In this document: positions 15,688 through 24,458 of the stretch, one piece after another
Layout of the letters: each line of letters opens with the position of its first letter
Numbering within the stretch: the stretch's first letter is position 1
NCBI GenBank assembly: GCA_002839435.1
Contig: PGYA01000021.1
Span: 7,038-71,037 of the forward strand
Length of the DNA: 64,000 bases
Direction of reading: 5' to 3'
Source: Candidatus Riflebacteria bacterium HGW-Riflebacteria-2
GTDB lineage: Bacteria; Muiribacteriota; Ozemobacteria; Ozemobacterales; Ozemobacteraceae
Program-made: the position numbers and the translations under genes
The notes under the pieces: generated by a model
What the model was told of the DNA's origin: nothing
Seen by the model: the letters and a program-made list of their open reading frames with translations, nothing else
Databases searched by the model: none

Positions 15688-16693
15688 TGGTTGTTTCCGG
15701 GGACGAAGCAATATCTGGCTCGATCGGAGTAGTAAAACTGGCGACCAGTTCGACCGCTGCCAGATCAGAAAAATGGCTGGCGCCTATTTCCATGGCCTTG
15801 TCGCGGTAAGGCAGAAAATAGCTGATTTTATCGATATAACGCGCTTCACCAGGCAGTGAAGCGTTTTGAAACCTCACCTGATAACTTTCGAAACCCTTTA
15901 CCAGAGTAAACAGCTCGGCCAGCGAAAAATCGGTCTTTACATGGTCGTATGCTTCGCTGATTATCTGGGGCAGCTTTACTACTGTTGCCGGTTGCATGAG
16001 TTTTTCCAGCAGAACCTTGATAAATTGCTGCTGCCGCTTGATTCGACCAAGATCGGCGGCGGCATCGGCGCGAAAACGCACGTAGTTGAGCGCCTGCCGG
16101 CCATCAAGCAGGTGCTTTCCCTGGTCGAAATGAATATGAACCTTGCCCCAGTTGTCATCGTAGTGCATCGGTTTGTCAACTTCTATCTCGACTCCACCAA
16201 CGGTATCGATCACGTTTATAAAACCCTGAAAATCGACTTCGACAAAGCGGCTGATCTGGATGTTAAGCAGATCTTCGAGCAGCGAGCGCAACACACTCTG
16301 CCCGTAACGCGGTAGAATTTCGTTGATCTTGCGGGCACGACCGCTGATCAGCACCCTCGTATCGCGCGGAATCGACAGCATGCTGACGCGTGACTTGGCC
16401 GGGTTGACACCCAGAACGAACATGGTGTCGGCGCGATGCGTGCCGTCAACCGAGTCAACTCCGAGAACCAGCACATTTATATTGCCAATTCTTCGGTAAC
16501 TGCCTGTTTCAAGATTAACTTCCGTCCAGTTGGCGCCGGCCGGCGCCGAAATACTGCTGAACAACCACTTATTGATCACTCCTGCGAAAAACAGCATCGC
16601 TAGAATGACGAAGGCAAACTCGAAGAGAAAACCGCCGCGACACAACCGGCGACGGCGAAACAAGCTGTGATGGTTTTTGCAGTGAGGATTCAT
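15677..16693 (-). CDS. LytR-CpsA-Psr (LCP) family protein
   Basis: LCP proteins transfer undecaprenyl-linked glycopolymers to the cell wall or a surface acceptor. The 338-residue protein has an Arg-rich cytoplasmic tail (RRRRLCRGG), one membrane helix (about 22-45) and the extracytoplasmic LCP domain: VLVLGVDS...HRADTMFVLGVNP, LSIPRDTRV, a conserved VGGVEIEVDKPM region and LNYVRFRADAAADLGRIKRQQ. LCP genes beside obg/nadD are common in Gram-positives; finding one with an outer-membrane-type gene set is worth noting. Substrate unknown; the exopolysaccharide genes at 23-26 kb may be related (inference). Confidence 0.92.
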   Translation of the reverse strand: MNPHCKNHHSLFRRRRLCRGGFLFEFAFVILAMLFFAGVINKWLFSSISAPAGANWTEVNLETGSYRRIGNINVLVLGVDSVDGTHRADTMFVLGVNPAKSRVSMLSIPRDTRVLISGRARKINEILPRYGQSVLRSLLEDLLNIQISRFVEVDFQGFINVIDTVGGVEIEVDKPMHYDDNWGKVHIHFDQGKHLLDGRQALNYVRFRADAAADLGRIKRQQQFIKVLLEKLMQPATVVKLPQIISEAYDHVKTDFSLAELFTLVKGFESYQVRFQNASLPGEARYIDKISYFLPYRDKAMEIGASHFSDLAAVELVASFTTPIEPDIASSPETTNED

Positions 16694-16764
16694 GACAGTG
16701 CTATCTTATCAAAGGCCAGCAGCAAACTCCAGCATTAATTCACCTAATGCTCTTGCCAGGTTGA

Positions 16765-17856
16765 TCAGTGACTGCGGGCTGACTTGCGCTTGAGCTCTAT
16801 AACCTTTTGATAACGATCATCGAGTGGCATTGCGGCCTGACGAAGGATATCACGTTCGGCTATGCCGCGCGAAGGTTCAAGAGTGTCGGCCAGAACGAGC
16901 ACCCTGGTCAGTAAAGGCGCATCATCAGCCGGAAAAGTATGCCAGCGCACCGCATTTACAATGTCAGGATCGATTGCCGGAATACGCTGTCGCAGAAAAC
17001 CGGCAGCAGCGGCACCATGCGCCAGCATCGGCATTTTGCGTTCGAGGGTGCTCAGTTGCGTGCCACACAAATCTGCATAAAAGAGCTGTTCAGAAGCATC
17101 GGCAACCCTGAAGAGATCGTGTGACAGTCCTGCCAGCAGACATGTTTTCGGATCGAGACCGGCCTCAAGACCATACCCAACTGCCATTTCTGCTACCGAC
17201 ATGATATGACCGACAAGCCCTTCTGGTAACAGACGCAACTGCTCAAAAATTGTTGCGAGCCAGCCGCTATATGGCTCTCCAAGGCTGTCATAATAATTGT
17301 TAAGCAATATTTTAAACAGCACTCCGGGCGCCAGCTGTAAACCTGAGAACTCATAGCGGGCAAGTCTGGTGCGAATGTCTGAGGCAGATACGGCCGACAC
17401 CTCACATTCAGCCCAGTGCAGTTTTGCTGACGGCACCTGCGAAACACGACGGCACCCCGGTCGTTCAATAACGATGAACTCTATCATTTCGGCAAGGCGT
17501 GCTATTTCGCGCCACGAATGCAGTTCTGTCAGCGAATCACCGCCGATCACCAGAAAAAATTCGCGACCACGATACTGCTGCTGAAGTTCTGCTACCGTTC
17601 TAACTGTATAAGAAGCGCCGCCCAGCGCACGCTCGATGTCACACACGCGCAGCCCGGCAAGGCCGTTGATGGCAGTCTGCAGAAGTTCCCGCCTGGCATC
17701 ATAGTCGAGCAAAATGCTCCCCGGCTTGTGAACCGGATGAAACACAGGTATAAACCAGACTTCTTCGAGCTCGAACTGCTTCTGCGCCGCCAGCGCCATC
17801 TGAATATGCTGGTTATGAACCGGGTTGAAGCTGCCCCCGAGAATGCCGGTTCTCAA
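16765..17856 (-). CDS. nadD: NadD-YqeK fusion: nicotinate-nucleotide adenylyltransferase with HD phosphohydrolase domain
   Basis: A 363-residue fusion. Residues 1-190 are NadD (GGSFNPVHNQH at 7-17; SASDIR near 160), which makes deamido-NAD from nicotinate mononucleotide. Residues 195-360 are a YqeK-type HD domain (GHIMSVAEMA, GLSHDLF, AHGAAAAGFL, RWHTF, LADTLEPSRG), a family known to hydrolyse symmetric Ap4A. In most bacteria the two are separate adjacent genes. The start codon is TTG, overlapping the obg stop (TTGA), with GGGAG about 9 bases upstream. Confidence 0.92.
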   Translation of the reverse strand: MRTGILGGSFNPVHNQHIQMALAAQKQFELEEVWFIPVFHPVHKPGSILLDYDARRELLQTAINGLAGLRVCDIERALGGASYTVRTVAELQQQYRGREFFLVIGGDSLTELHSWREIARLAEMIEFIVIERPGCRRVSQVPSAKLHWAECEVSAVSASDIRTRLARYEFSGLQLAPGVLFKILLNNYYDSLGEPYSGWLATIFEQLRLLPEGLVGHIMSVAEMAVGYGLEAGLDPKTCLLAGLSHDLFRVADASEQLFYADLCGTQLSTLERKMPMLAHGAAAAGFLRQRIPAIDPDIVNAVRWHTFPADDAPLLTRVLVLADTLEPSRGIAERDILRQAAMPLDDRYQKVIELKRKSARSH

Positions 17857-19136
17857 ATAAAGAACTCCCGGTAGGCGAATTCCATTTCGCCAATAGAGAA
17901 GACATCGTCGTCACCGGCTTCCAGCTCAGCCAGATCATCGATAAAACCAAGTTTTTTCAGCTTGCGCCGAAAAATTGCGATGGCCTCATCACTGGTAAAA
18001 TCTGTCATGGCGACCAGACGCTCGATTTCAGGCCCGGTGACCTGCCACTGCCCTTCAGATACCATCTCGATATGGTATGCTTCAAGATATTCGTAAAGCT
18101 TCTCATCTTCGTTGCCGGCAATCTGTATTGGCTCGCGCAATTCCTTCAGCTGCTGACACACGTATTTGAGAAGATCATCGACACCTTCATGGGTCGCGCC
18201 AGACACTGCAAACACCTTTACTCCACGCTTTTCGAGTTCATCTTTGAATTCGGGAAAAAGCTCGCGTGAGTCTGGCAGATCCATTTTGTTGGCAGCCACA
18301 ATTACCGGCTTTTCTGCCAGTTCCTCTGAAAATTCGCGCAATTCTGACATTATGACGTCGTAATTGCCTGTGATATTCTCCATATCGAGCTGGCTGACAT
18401 CGACAAGATGCAGCAAAACCCGGGTGCGTTCAATGTGCTTGAGAAACTGCGTGCCAAGACCGGCACCGCCATGCGCACCTTCTATGAGACCCGGAATATC
18501 AGCCATACAAAAAGAAGGCAGACCTTCGGGTTTAACGATGCCAAGACTGGGATGCAGTGTGGTAAAAGGATAATCAGCAACTTTCGGACGGGCATTGCTT
18601 ACTGCCCGCAAAAACGTTGATTTTCCGGCATTCGGCAGGCCAACCAGGCCAACATCAGCCAGCAGTTTAAGTTCAAGCCGCAAATTCAGGGTTTTGCCAG
18701 GTTCGCCCTTTTCGGCAATACGCGGCGTGCGTCTGACCGCTGAGACAAAGCGGGCATTACCAAAACCGCCACGACCACCATGGGCGATTATCACCTGCTG
18801 CCCCTTGTGATCGAGGTCGCACAGCAATTGTCCGCTTTCATGAGCGTAAACAAGTGTCCCAACCGGCACTTTGATAATCAGATTCTTGCCGTTGGCTCCG
18901 ATCATGTCGCGCGGCCGGCCATGTTCACCGTTTTCGGCTTTGTAAATACGCACAAAGCTGAGTTCATAAAGCGTCGTCAGATCATCGGTGGCTTCGAAAA
19001 TCAGATCGCCACCGCGACCGCCATCGCCGCCAGAAGGTCCGCCCAGCGGCACGAATTTTTCGCGCCGGAAAGCGATGACACCGTTGCCGCCATTACCTGA
19101 AGAAACCTGTATAGTCATTTCATCAACGAATTTCAT
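17853..19136 (-). CDS. obg: Obg family GTPase
   Basis: Essential GTPase in ribosome assembly and stress response. The 427-residue protein has the glycine-rich Obg fold (SSGNGGNGVIAFRREKF; GGPSGGDGGRGGDLIF), the G domain (GLPNAGKSTFL, DIPGLIEGAH, NKMDLP) and a C-terminal OCT domain (WQVTGPEIERLVAMTDF). Full length. It starts the - strand cluster obg, nadD-yqeK, LCP, queA, tgt and is divergent from the FIST gene. Confidence 0.97.
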   Translation of the reverse strand: MKFVDEMTIQVSSGNGGNGVIAFRREKFVPLGGPSGGDGGRGGDLIFEATDDLTTLYELSFVRIYKAENGEHGRPRDMIGANGKNLIIKVPVGTLVYAHESGQLLCDLDHKGQQVIIAHGGRGGFGNARFVSAVRRTPRIAEKGEPGKTLNLRLELKLLADVGLVGLPNAGKSTFLRAVSNARPKVADYPFTTLHPSLGIVKPEGLPSFCMADIPGLIEGAHGGAGLGTQFLKHIERTRVLLHLVDVSQLDMENITGNYDVIMSELREFSEELAEKPVIVAANKMDLPDSRELFPEFKDELEKRGVKVFAVSGATHEGVDDLLKYVCQQLKELREPIQIAGNEDEKLYEYLEAYHIEMVSEGQWQVTGPEIERLVAMTDFTSDEAIAIFRRKLKKLGFIDDLAELEAGDDDVFSIGEMEFAYREFFI

Positions 19137-19201
19137 AGACAGCGATTATACCATTAACTCCGCCAACAATCTACTGCAACAAATTTTAAAATCTCACAGC
19201 T

Positions 19202-19231
19202 ATTGTAATGTGGCCGAGTGTAATTTACAAT
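19202..19231. promoter_or_regulatory. Inverted repeat in the obg/FIST divergent promoter region
   Basis: ATTGTAA (19202-19208) and TTACAAT (19225-19231) form a 7-bp inverted repeat with a 16-base spacer. A TATAAT (19258-19263) lies before the FIST gene, but no matching -35 box. Possible operator. Confidence 0.35.
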
Positions 19232-19283
19232 CGGAGAAGCAGCACAAAGAAGCAGCATATAATATTGTCAGTGAGGGTTACTT

Positions 19284-20438
19284 ATGAAAGCCATTTTTGA
19301 AAGCACCGGAACATCGGAAGGACTTGCACAGGCAGTTGAAAGCCTTTTAAAAGAAGAAGAGCCGGCCGGCCTGATGATCCTGGCAGCAGACGCGAATGGT
19401 TTTACCCCTGAAAACCTTGATCCAGTTTTACAAAGCCTCAAAACCCCGGTTTTCGGCGGCATTTTCCCACAGATAATCCATTCCGGTCAGAACCACGTAA
19501 AAGGCTCTGTAATTGTAGCCATGCATGTGACACCAGAGATTGTCTGTGTTAAAAATCTAAGCGACTCCGAAGCCTTATATGAAGAACAGCTGGCACCTTT
19601 CAGCGACAAATGGGGACAACCGAAGAACAGCAACGATGAAACCTTCATAGTTTTCGTAGACGGTCTGAGTCGAAGAATATCTTCACTCATCGAGGATATG
19701 TTTTATTGCTTCGGGCTGCAGCGAAACTACATCGGTGGCGGGGCGGGCTCGCTCTCTTTCTGCCAGAAACCCTGCCTGATCACGCCCAAAGGTCTGCTGC
19801 AAGATGCCGCTGTAATAGCCAAGCTTCCACTTTCATGCGGAACCGGCGTTGCACACGGCTGGGAAGCAATAAGTGAGGGCATGAAAGTTACTCAGGCCGA
19901 GGGAAATGTGCTTCAGACACTCGACTGGCGACCGGCCTTCGATGTCTATCGCGAACTGGTCGAAGCCCACAGTGGTCTGCACTTCACAGAAGACAATTTT
20001 TTTGACATCGCAAAAAGTTATCCTTTTGGCATCAGCAGGCTTGACACAGAAGTTATTGTCAGAGACCCGCTGATGAAAAATCAGAACAACTGCCTTGTCT
20101 GTGTCGGCGAAATACCGCCAGGTTCTTTTGTAAGGCTTTTGCACGGCCGGCCTGAATCTCTGATCGATGCCGCAACAAAAGCCCGCCAGCTTGCAGAACA
20201 GGCAACCCGCAGCCACACTGATTCAGGCAACGCCTTTATCATCGATTGCATATCAAGAGTTCTTTTTCTCGAAGACCGCATTACCGAAGAACTGAAGGCT
20301 GCCGGCGGTAAGCACCGGCTGTTTGGAGCACTCACTCTCGGAGAAATAGCTAACAGCGGCCAGGATTACCTAGAATTTTTCAATAAGACCACAGTTATTG
20401 GTATTTTCGACGAAGAAAAGAACTCTCAGCAAAGCTGA
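19284..20438 (+). CDS. FIST-domain sensory protein
   Basis: A 384-residue cytoplasmic protein with the FIST N-terminal region (about 20-210; [32 protein letters not shown]) and FIST C-terminal region (about 220-375; [11 protein letters not shown] near the end). FIST proteins are thought to bind small ligands and feed signal transduction. The downstream hybrid histidine kinase begins 13 bp after the stop, so the two probably form a ligand sensor and kinase pair. GAGGG ribosome site upstream. Ligand unknown. Confidence 0.88.
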   Translation: MKAIFESTGTSEGLAQAVESLLKEEEPAGLMILAADANGFTPENLDPVLQSLKTPVFGGIFPQIIHSGQNHVKGSVIVAMHVTPEIVCVKNLSDSEALYEEQLAPFSDKWGQPKNSNDETFIVFVDGLSRRISSLIEDMFYCFGLQRNYIGGGAGSLSFCQKPCLITPKGLLQDAAVIAKLPLSCGTGVAHGWEAISEGMKVTQAEGNVLQTLDWRPAFDVYRELVEAHSGLHFTEDNFFDIAKSYPFGISRLDTEVIVRDPLMKNQNNCLVCVGEIPPGSFVRLLHGRPESLIDAATKARQLAEQATRSHTDSGNAFIIDCISRVLFLEDRITEELKAAGGKHRLFGALTLGEIANSGQDYLEFFNKTTVIGIFDEEKNSQQS

Positions 20439-20451
20439 GCGACCTCAAGAC

Positions 20452-22926
20452 ATGACCTATCTACAAGAAACCGAAATTCTCTATCAGATCTCGCTGGCAA
20501 TAGGTAACTCGCTGAAACTTGTCCCCATGTTGAGAGAGTCGCTGATTACAATAATGCGGGCGCTTAACTGTTCAGCCGCAGAGATCTGGCGGCCGACCGT
20601 GGCGTTTTCGCAACAGCAGCAGTGCAGAACACCTGACGGCATCGGACTGGCCTGGTCGAAATTCAGCTGTATACCTCGTGCCGGAACATCTGAAAGTAGC
20701 TTTCGCGACTTTCAGTTTCCCGACAGCCACGAAAAATGGCAGGCGGCAACAGCAGATTTTCCCATCACACACTCATTAGAAGGAAAGAATCTTCTGTTTT
20801 TCAATCTTCCTGAGTTTGGCATACTGGTGCTTCACAAAAGCGGCGCCGAAATCGCAAGAAGCCTTTGTCTGTCACTGCAATTACTCATGAACAAGCTGGC
20901 AATCTCAGCCCTGGCATGTCTTGAAAACGAAAAGACCGAGCGCCAGCTTTCCTATTCACAGAAGATGCTCGAACTTGTTATGAACAGCATTCCCCAACAT
21001 ATTTTCTGGAAAGACCGAAATCTGGTGTATCTCGGCTGCAACCATAATGGGGCAAAATTTTTAGGACTTGAGAGCCCGGCTGATATTGCCGGCAAAACCG
21101 ATTTTGATATCCTTGGTGTTGAAGATGCCGAGTATCTCAAGATTTGCGACGAAGAAGTTATCAGAAACCGACAGGCAGAAATACACCAGGAACGCAAGCG
21201 ACAGAAGGCAGACGGTTCACCGCTCTGGCTTGACGTATCGAGAATTCCGCTATTGGACAGCAATGGTGAGGTCTCGGGCATTTTGCTCTCGGTCGAAGAT
21301 ATAACCGAACGCAAACAGGCTGAAGAGGAATTGCAAAAAGCCAAGTCAGACGCCGAGGCCGCCAGCAATGCTAAAAGCCAATTTCTGGCTAACATGAGCC
21401 ACGAGATTCGTACCCCGCTAAACGGGGTTATTGGTTTTTCAGAGCTTCTTCTGGGTACAAACACCAGTCCGCTTCAAGCACAATATCTGAACAATATAAA
21501 CCATTCCGCTCACACGCTGCTGGGTATCATCAACGACATTCTCGATTTTTCAAAAATTGAGTCCGGTATGATGCATCTCGAGCAGATCCGCACGGATATG
21601 CATGAACTGATGGGAAACTGTGTGGGCTTGATCAAACCTGCTGTATCGGCTAAAAATATAGAATTGTTGCTGAATGTTGCCCCGGAAATGCCGAGATATG
21701 CAGTTGTCGATCCGCTGCGACTCAAGCAGATCATCGCCAACCTTTTGAGTAATGCCGTCAAATTTACCGAACGCGGCGAAATAGAACTAAGGGTATACTT
21801 CAAATCTATTGATTCCTCGCATGGGCACTTCTTTTTCTCGGTTCGCGACACTGGCATTGGCATTTCTGAAAAACAAAGAGAAAAGCTGTTCAAGGCCTTT
21901 TCGCAAGGAGACAGCTCAACCACAAGAAAATTTGGTGGTACCGGCCTCGGTCTCATTATTTCTGAGCTGATCGCTAAAAAAATGCAGAGTTCGATTAAAA
22001 TTGAGAGTAGCGTTGGTGTTGGCTCTGTCTTCTCTTTTGATTTTGTTACCAACGTTGAATTTGGCGAGAAGATTGATTTTAAAGGATTCTCCAGGCTTAA
22101 AAGATGCCTGGTCGTTGATGACAACGAAAGCAACCGTATGATTCTTGATCACATGCTGTCGAAGTGGGGCTTAACCTGCGTTCTCGCATCAGATGCAGCA
22201 TCCTCGCTTCTTGCGATCGAAGCAGAACAGCCATTTGATCTGTTGATCTGCGATTATCATATGCCAGGCCTTGACGGCATCGAAACCATAAAGCAGATTC
22301 GTAAAACAACAGCAGTTGCGGGCCGGGAAATACCGATAATCCTGCTGCATTCTTCCTCTGACGACAGCAGTTTATACGCTCGCTGCAACGAGATAGGCAT
22401 AGATTTTCACCTTACCAAACCGGTTCAGAAGTATCATCTCTTGAATTTTCTTCAGAATGCAGACAACAACGTTCATGCCGCCAGCAGCCTGGGAGAACAG
22501 CAGATAAATGCGAATGGGCATGATGCGTTGCACCCCCGGAGAAAAAATCTGGCAATCTCAGTATTGATTGCCGAAGACATAGAAATGAATATGATACTGA
22601 TCGAATCGATGATCAGAAAAATTGCGCCAGAAGCCAGGATTATTTCGGCCCGAAACGGTATCGATGCAGTACAACTTTGGCAGAAACACAGCCCCGACAT
22701 AATTTTCATGGACGTGCAGATGCCGGAACTCGACGGCCTTGAAGCCACCAGAGCAATCAGATTACAGGAAACTTCTTCCGGTAGGCACACCCCGATTATT
22801 GCTCTGACAGCTGGAGCGACTACAGAAGAGCAGGAAAAATGTCTCGCTGCCGGCATGACCGATTTTGCAACCAAACCCATACTCATCAAGCGTCTGGAGA
22901 CTATTTTCGCTGTTTTTTTTGAATAA
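20452..22926 (+). CDS. Hybrid sensor histidine kinase with two receiver domains
   Basis: An 824-residue cytoplasmic kinase. An N-terminal region of about 170 residues (GAF-like size, not identified) is followed by a PAS domain with PAC (about 165-285), a short coiled coil, the HisKA domain with H317 in [12 protein letters not shown], a HATPase domain ([27 protein letters not shown]), a first receiver ([10 protein letters not shown]601) and a second receiver ([12 protein letters not shown]754). No membrane helices, so it must sense a cytoplasmic signal, plausibly through the FIST protein just upstream. The ATG at 20452 was preferred over an in-frame TTG at 20398 that lies inside the FIST gene; the ribosome site is weak. 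No separate output gene is adjacent. Confidence 0.92.
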   Translation: MTYLQETEILYQISLAIGNSLKLVPMLRESLITIMRALNCSAAEIWRPTVAFSQQQQCRTPDGIGLAWSKFSCIPRAGTSESSFRDFQFPDSHEKWQAATADFPITHSLEGKNLLFFNLPEFGILVLHKSGAEIARSLCLSLQLLMNKLAISALACLENEKTERQLSYSQKMLELVMNSIPQHIFWKDRNLVYLGCNHNGAKFLGLESPADIAGKTDFDILGVEDAEYLKICDEEVIRNRQAEIHQERKRQKADGSPLWLDVSRIPLLDSNGEVSGILLSVEDITERKQAEEELQKAKSDAEAASNAKSQFLANMSHEIRTPLNGVIGFSELLLGTNTSPLQAQYLNNINHSAHTLLGIINDILDFSKIESGMMHLEQIRTDMHELMGNCVGLIKPAVSAKNIELLLNVAPEMPRYAVVDPLRLKQIIANLLSNAVKFTERGEIELRVYFKSIDSSHGHFFFSVRDTGIGISEKQREKLFKAFSQGDSSTTRKFGGTGLGLIISELIAKKMQSSIKIESSVGVGSVFSFDFVTNVEFGEKIDFKGFSRLKRCLVVDDNESNRMILDHMLSKWGLTCVLASDAASSLLAIEAEQPFDLLICDYHMPGLDGIETIKQIRKTTAVAGREIPIILLHSSSDDSSLYARCNEIGIDFHLTKPVQKYHLLNFLQNADNNVHAASSLGEQQINANGHDALHPRRKNLAISVLIAEDIEMNMILIESMIRKIAPEARIISARNGIDAVQLWQKHSPDIIFMDVQMPELDGLEATRAIRLQETSSGRHTPIIALTAGATTEEQEKCLAAGMTDFATKPILIKRLETIFAVFFE

Positions 22927-22970
22927 AGTCATATCCAGAAACTTGTATTAACTAAAAAATGGGGGACAAA

Positions 22971-23108
22971 ATGATCAACCTTACATGCGTAAAGATCTTT
23001 GTAAAGTCAGAATTCATTGAGCTCATAGCTTCTAAAAGTAATGCAAAAACCAACCCTTTTCAGATCACGCTCGAAGACAAGATCGATATTCTTCAAAACG
23101 CCCTCTGA
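22971..23108 (+). CDS. Possible 45-residue small protein
   Basis: An open frame of 45 codons from ATG to TGA, with GGGGGA four bases before the start. The protein begins MINLTCVKIFVKSEFIEL and ends KIDILQNAL; it is amphipathic with balanced charges and matches nothing I recognise. It fills most of the 337-bp gap between the hybrid kinase and the aminotransferase gene. It could be a small partner of the kinase or a chance frame. Confidence 0.4.
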   Translation: MINLTCVKIFVKSEFIELIASKSNAKTNPFQITLEDKIDILQNAL

Positions 23109-23181
23109 ACTACAATCACATAAGAATTTCATTTGATTCCAGCTCCGTGATACAAGCAAATCCTGTGGTTGTGCAAATTGT

Positions 23182-23211
23182 TTGACGCGGATAGGTGTGT
23201 GGTGCTAATCT
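23182..23211 (+). promoter_or_regulatory. Probable sigma-70 promoter of the aminotransferase gene
   Basis: TTGACG (23182-23187), an 18-base spacer, then TAATCT (23206-23211). It lies 52 bp before the ATG at 23264. Confidence 0.5.
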
Positions 23212-23263
23212 CTGCGGTGTTATTTCTTTCACAAATTCTATCGCTGTAACGCGGAGGCATTTA

Positions 23264-24370
23264 ATGAAGGTTCCTCTTCTCGATCTTAAACCCCAATATG
23301 CTCAGATCAAAGATAAAGTAATTCCCGAACTGCTTGATATAATTGAAAACCAGGCATTCATACTCGGGCCCCGCGTTGACAAGCTTGAAAGCGAGATTTC
23401 TCAATACATTGGCACAAAGCACGCGCTTGGCTGTTCCTCGGGGACTGACGCGCTGCTGCTTGCGCTGATGGCGCTCGACATCGGTCGTGACGACGAAGTC
23501 ATAACCACACCATATACTTTCTTCGCGACTGCCGGCTCTATTGCCAGGGTCGGCGCGGTTGCCCGTTTCGTCGATATCGAACCTGACACTTACCTGATGC
23601 GGGTCGATCAGATTGAAAAGGCCATAACACCTAAGACAAAGGCCATCATGCCGGTTCACCTGTTCGGACAGTGCGTCGACATGAAGCCGCTTATGGAAAT
23701 CGCGAAGAAACACAACCTGAAAGTAATCGAAGATGCCTGCCAGGCGATTGGTTCCAAATATGATGGCACCCAGGCCGGAGCTTTTGGCGAAGTAGGCTGT
23801 TTCAGTTTCTTCCCGAGCAAGAACCTCGGCTGTTTTGGCGACGGCGGCCTTTGCACGACCAGTGACAGTGCTCTGCAGGAACGCCTCAAGGGGTTGCGCG
23901 TACATGGCGGGGTAGTACAGTATCAACATCAGGAAATTGGTCTCAACGCCAGAATCGACGCGATTCAGGCCGCAGTGATTTCAGTAAAGCTGCCGCTGCT
24001 GGCTGGCTGGACCGAAGGACGCAGACACAACGCCAGTCTTTACAACAAACTCTTTGCCGATAATAAAAAAGTTGTGACCCCGGTTGAAAAATCCGGTCGC
24101 TACCACATCTACAATCAGTATGTTATTCGTGTCGATAATCGCGATGCACTCAAGGCCCATCTTGGCGAAAAGGGAATTGGCTGCTCGGTTTACTACCCGC
24201 TTTCGCTGCATCAGCAGAATTGCTTCGCCAATCTCGGATACCGGCAGGGCGACTTCCCTGAATCAGAGCGCGCAGCAGCGACCACTATTGCACTGCCGAT
24301 TTTTTCGGAACTCAGCGAGGAACAGATACGCTACGTTGCCGAAACCATAAACGCCTTCACTAACGCCTGA
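23264..24370 (+). CDS. DegT/DnrJ/EryC1/StrS-family sugar aminotransferase
   Basis: A 368-residue PLP enzyme that aminates nucleotide-linked keto-sugars for surface polysaccharides. Motifs: PLLDLKPQY and GPRVDKLE at the N-terminus, GCSSGTDALLLAL, EDACQAIGSKYDG, and FSFFPSKNLGCFGDGG with the PLP-binding lysine; the C-terminus has GCSVYYPLSLHQQ. Start chosen at the ATG behind GGAGG; a longer upstream frame is unlikely. The Wzc-like gene follows in the same orientation, which supports a polysaccharide role. No other sugar-nucleotide genes are in the window. Confidence 0.93.
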   Translation: MKVPLLDLKPQYAQIKDKVIPELLDIIENQAFILGPRVDKLESEISQYIGTKHALGCSSGTDALLLALMALDIGRDDEVITTPYTFFATAGSIARVGAVARFVDIEPDTYLMRVDQIEKAITPKTKAIMPVHLFGQCVDMKPLMEIAKKHNLKVIEDACQAIGSKYDGTQAGAFGEVGCFSFFPSKNLGCFGDGGLCTTSDSALQERLKGLRVHGGVVQYQHQEIGLNARIDAIQAAVISVKLPLLAGWTEGRRHNASLYNKLFADNKKVVTPVEKSGRYHIYNQYVIRVDNRDALKAHLGEKGIGCSVYYPLSLHQQNCFANLGYRQGDFPESERAAATTIALPIFSELSEEQIRYVAETINAFTNA

Positions 24371-24392
24371 CGCTAATACTGCTAAGACATTT

Positions 24393-24447
24393 CCTGAAAA
24401 CTGTCGATGAGTTGGAAAGATAAGATTCTCGTAGACAGTATTTCAGG
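24393..24447 (+). promoter_or_regulatory. Hairpin covering the ribosome site of the Wzc-like gene
   Basis: CCTGAAAACTGTC (24393-24405) can pair with GACAGTATTTCAGG (24434-24447) with one bulged A. The right arm takes in the first bases of the AGGAGG (24445-24450) that serves the ATG at 24459, so the structure could hide the ribosome site. Confidence 0.5.
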
Positions 24448-24458
24448 AGGCAGCAGTA

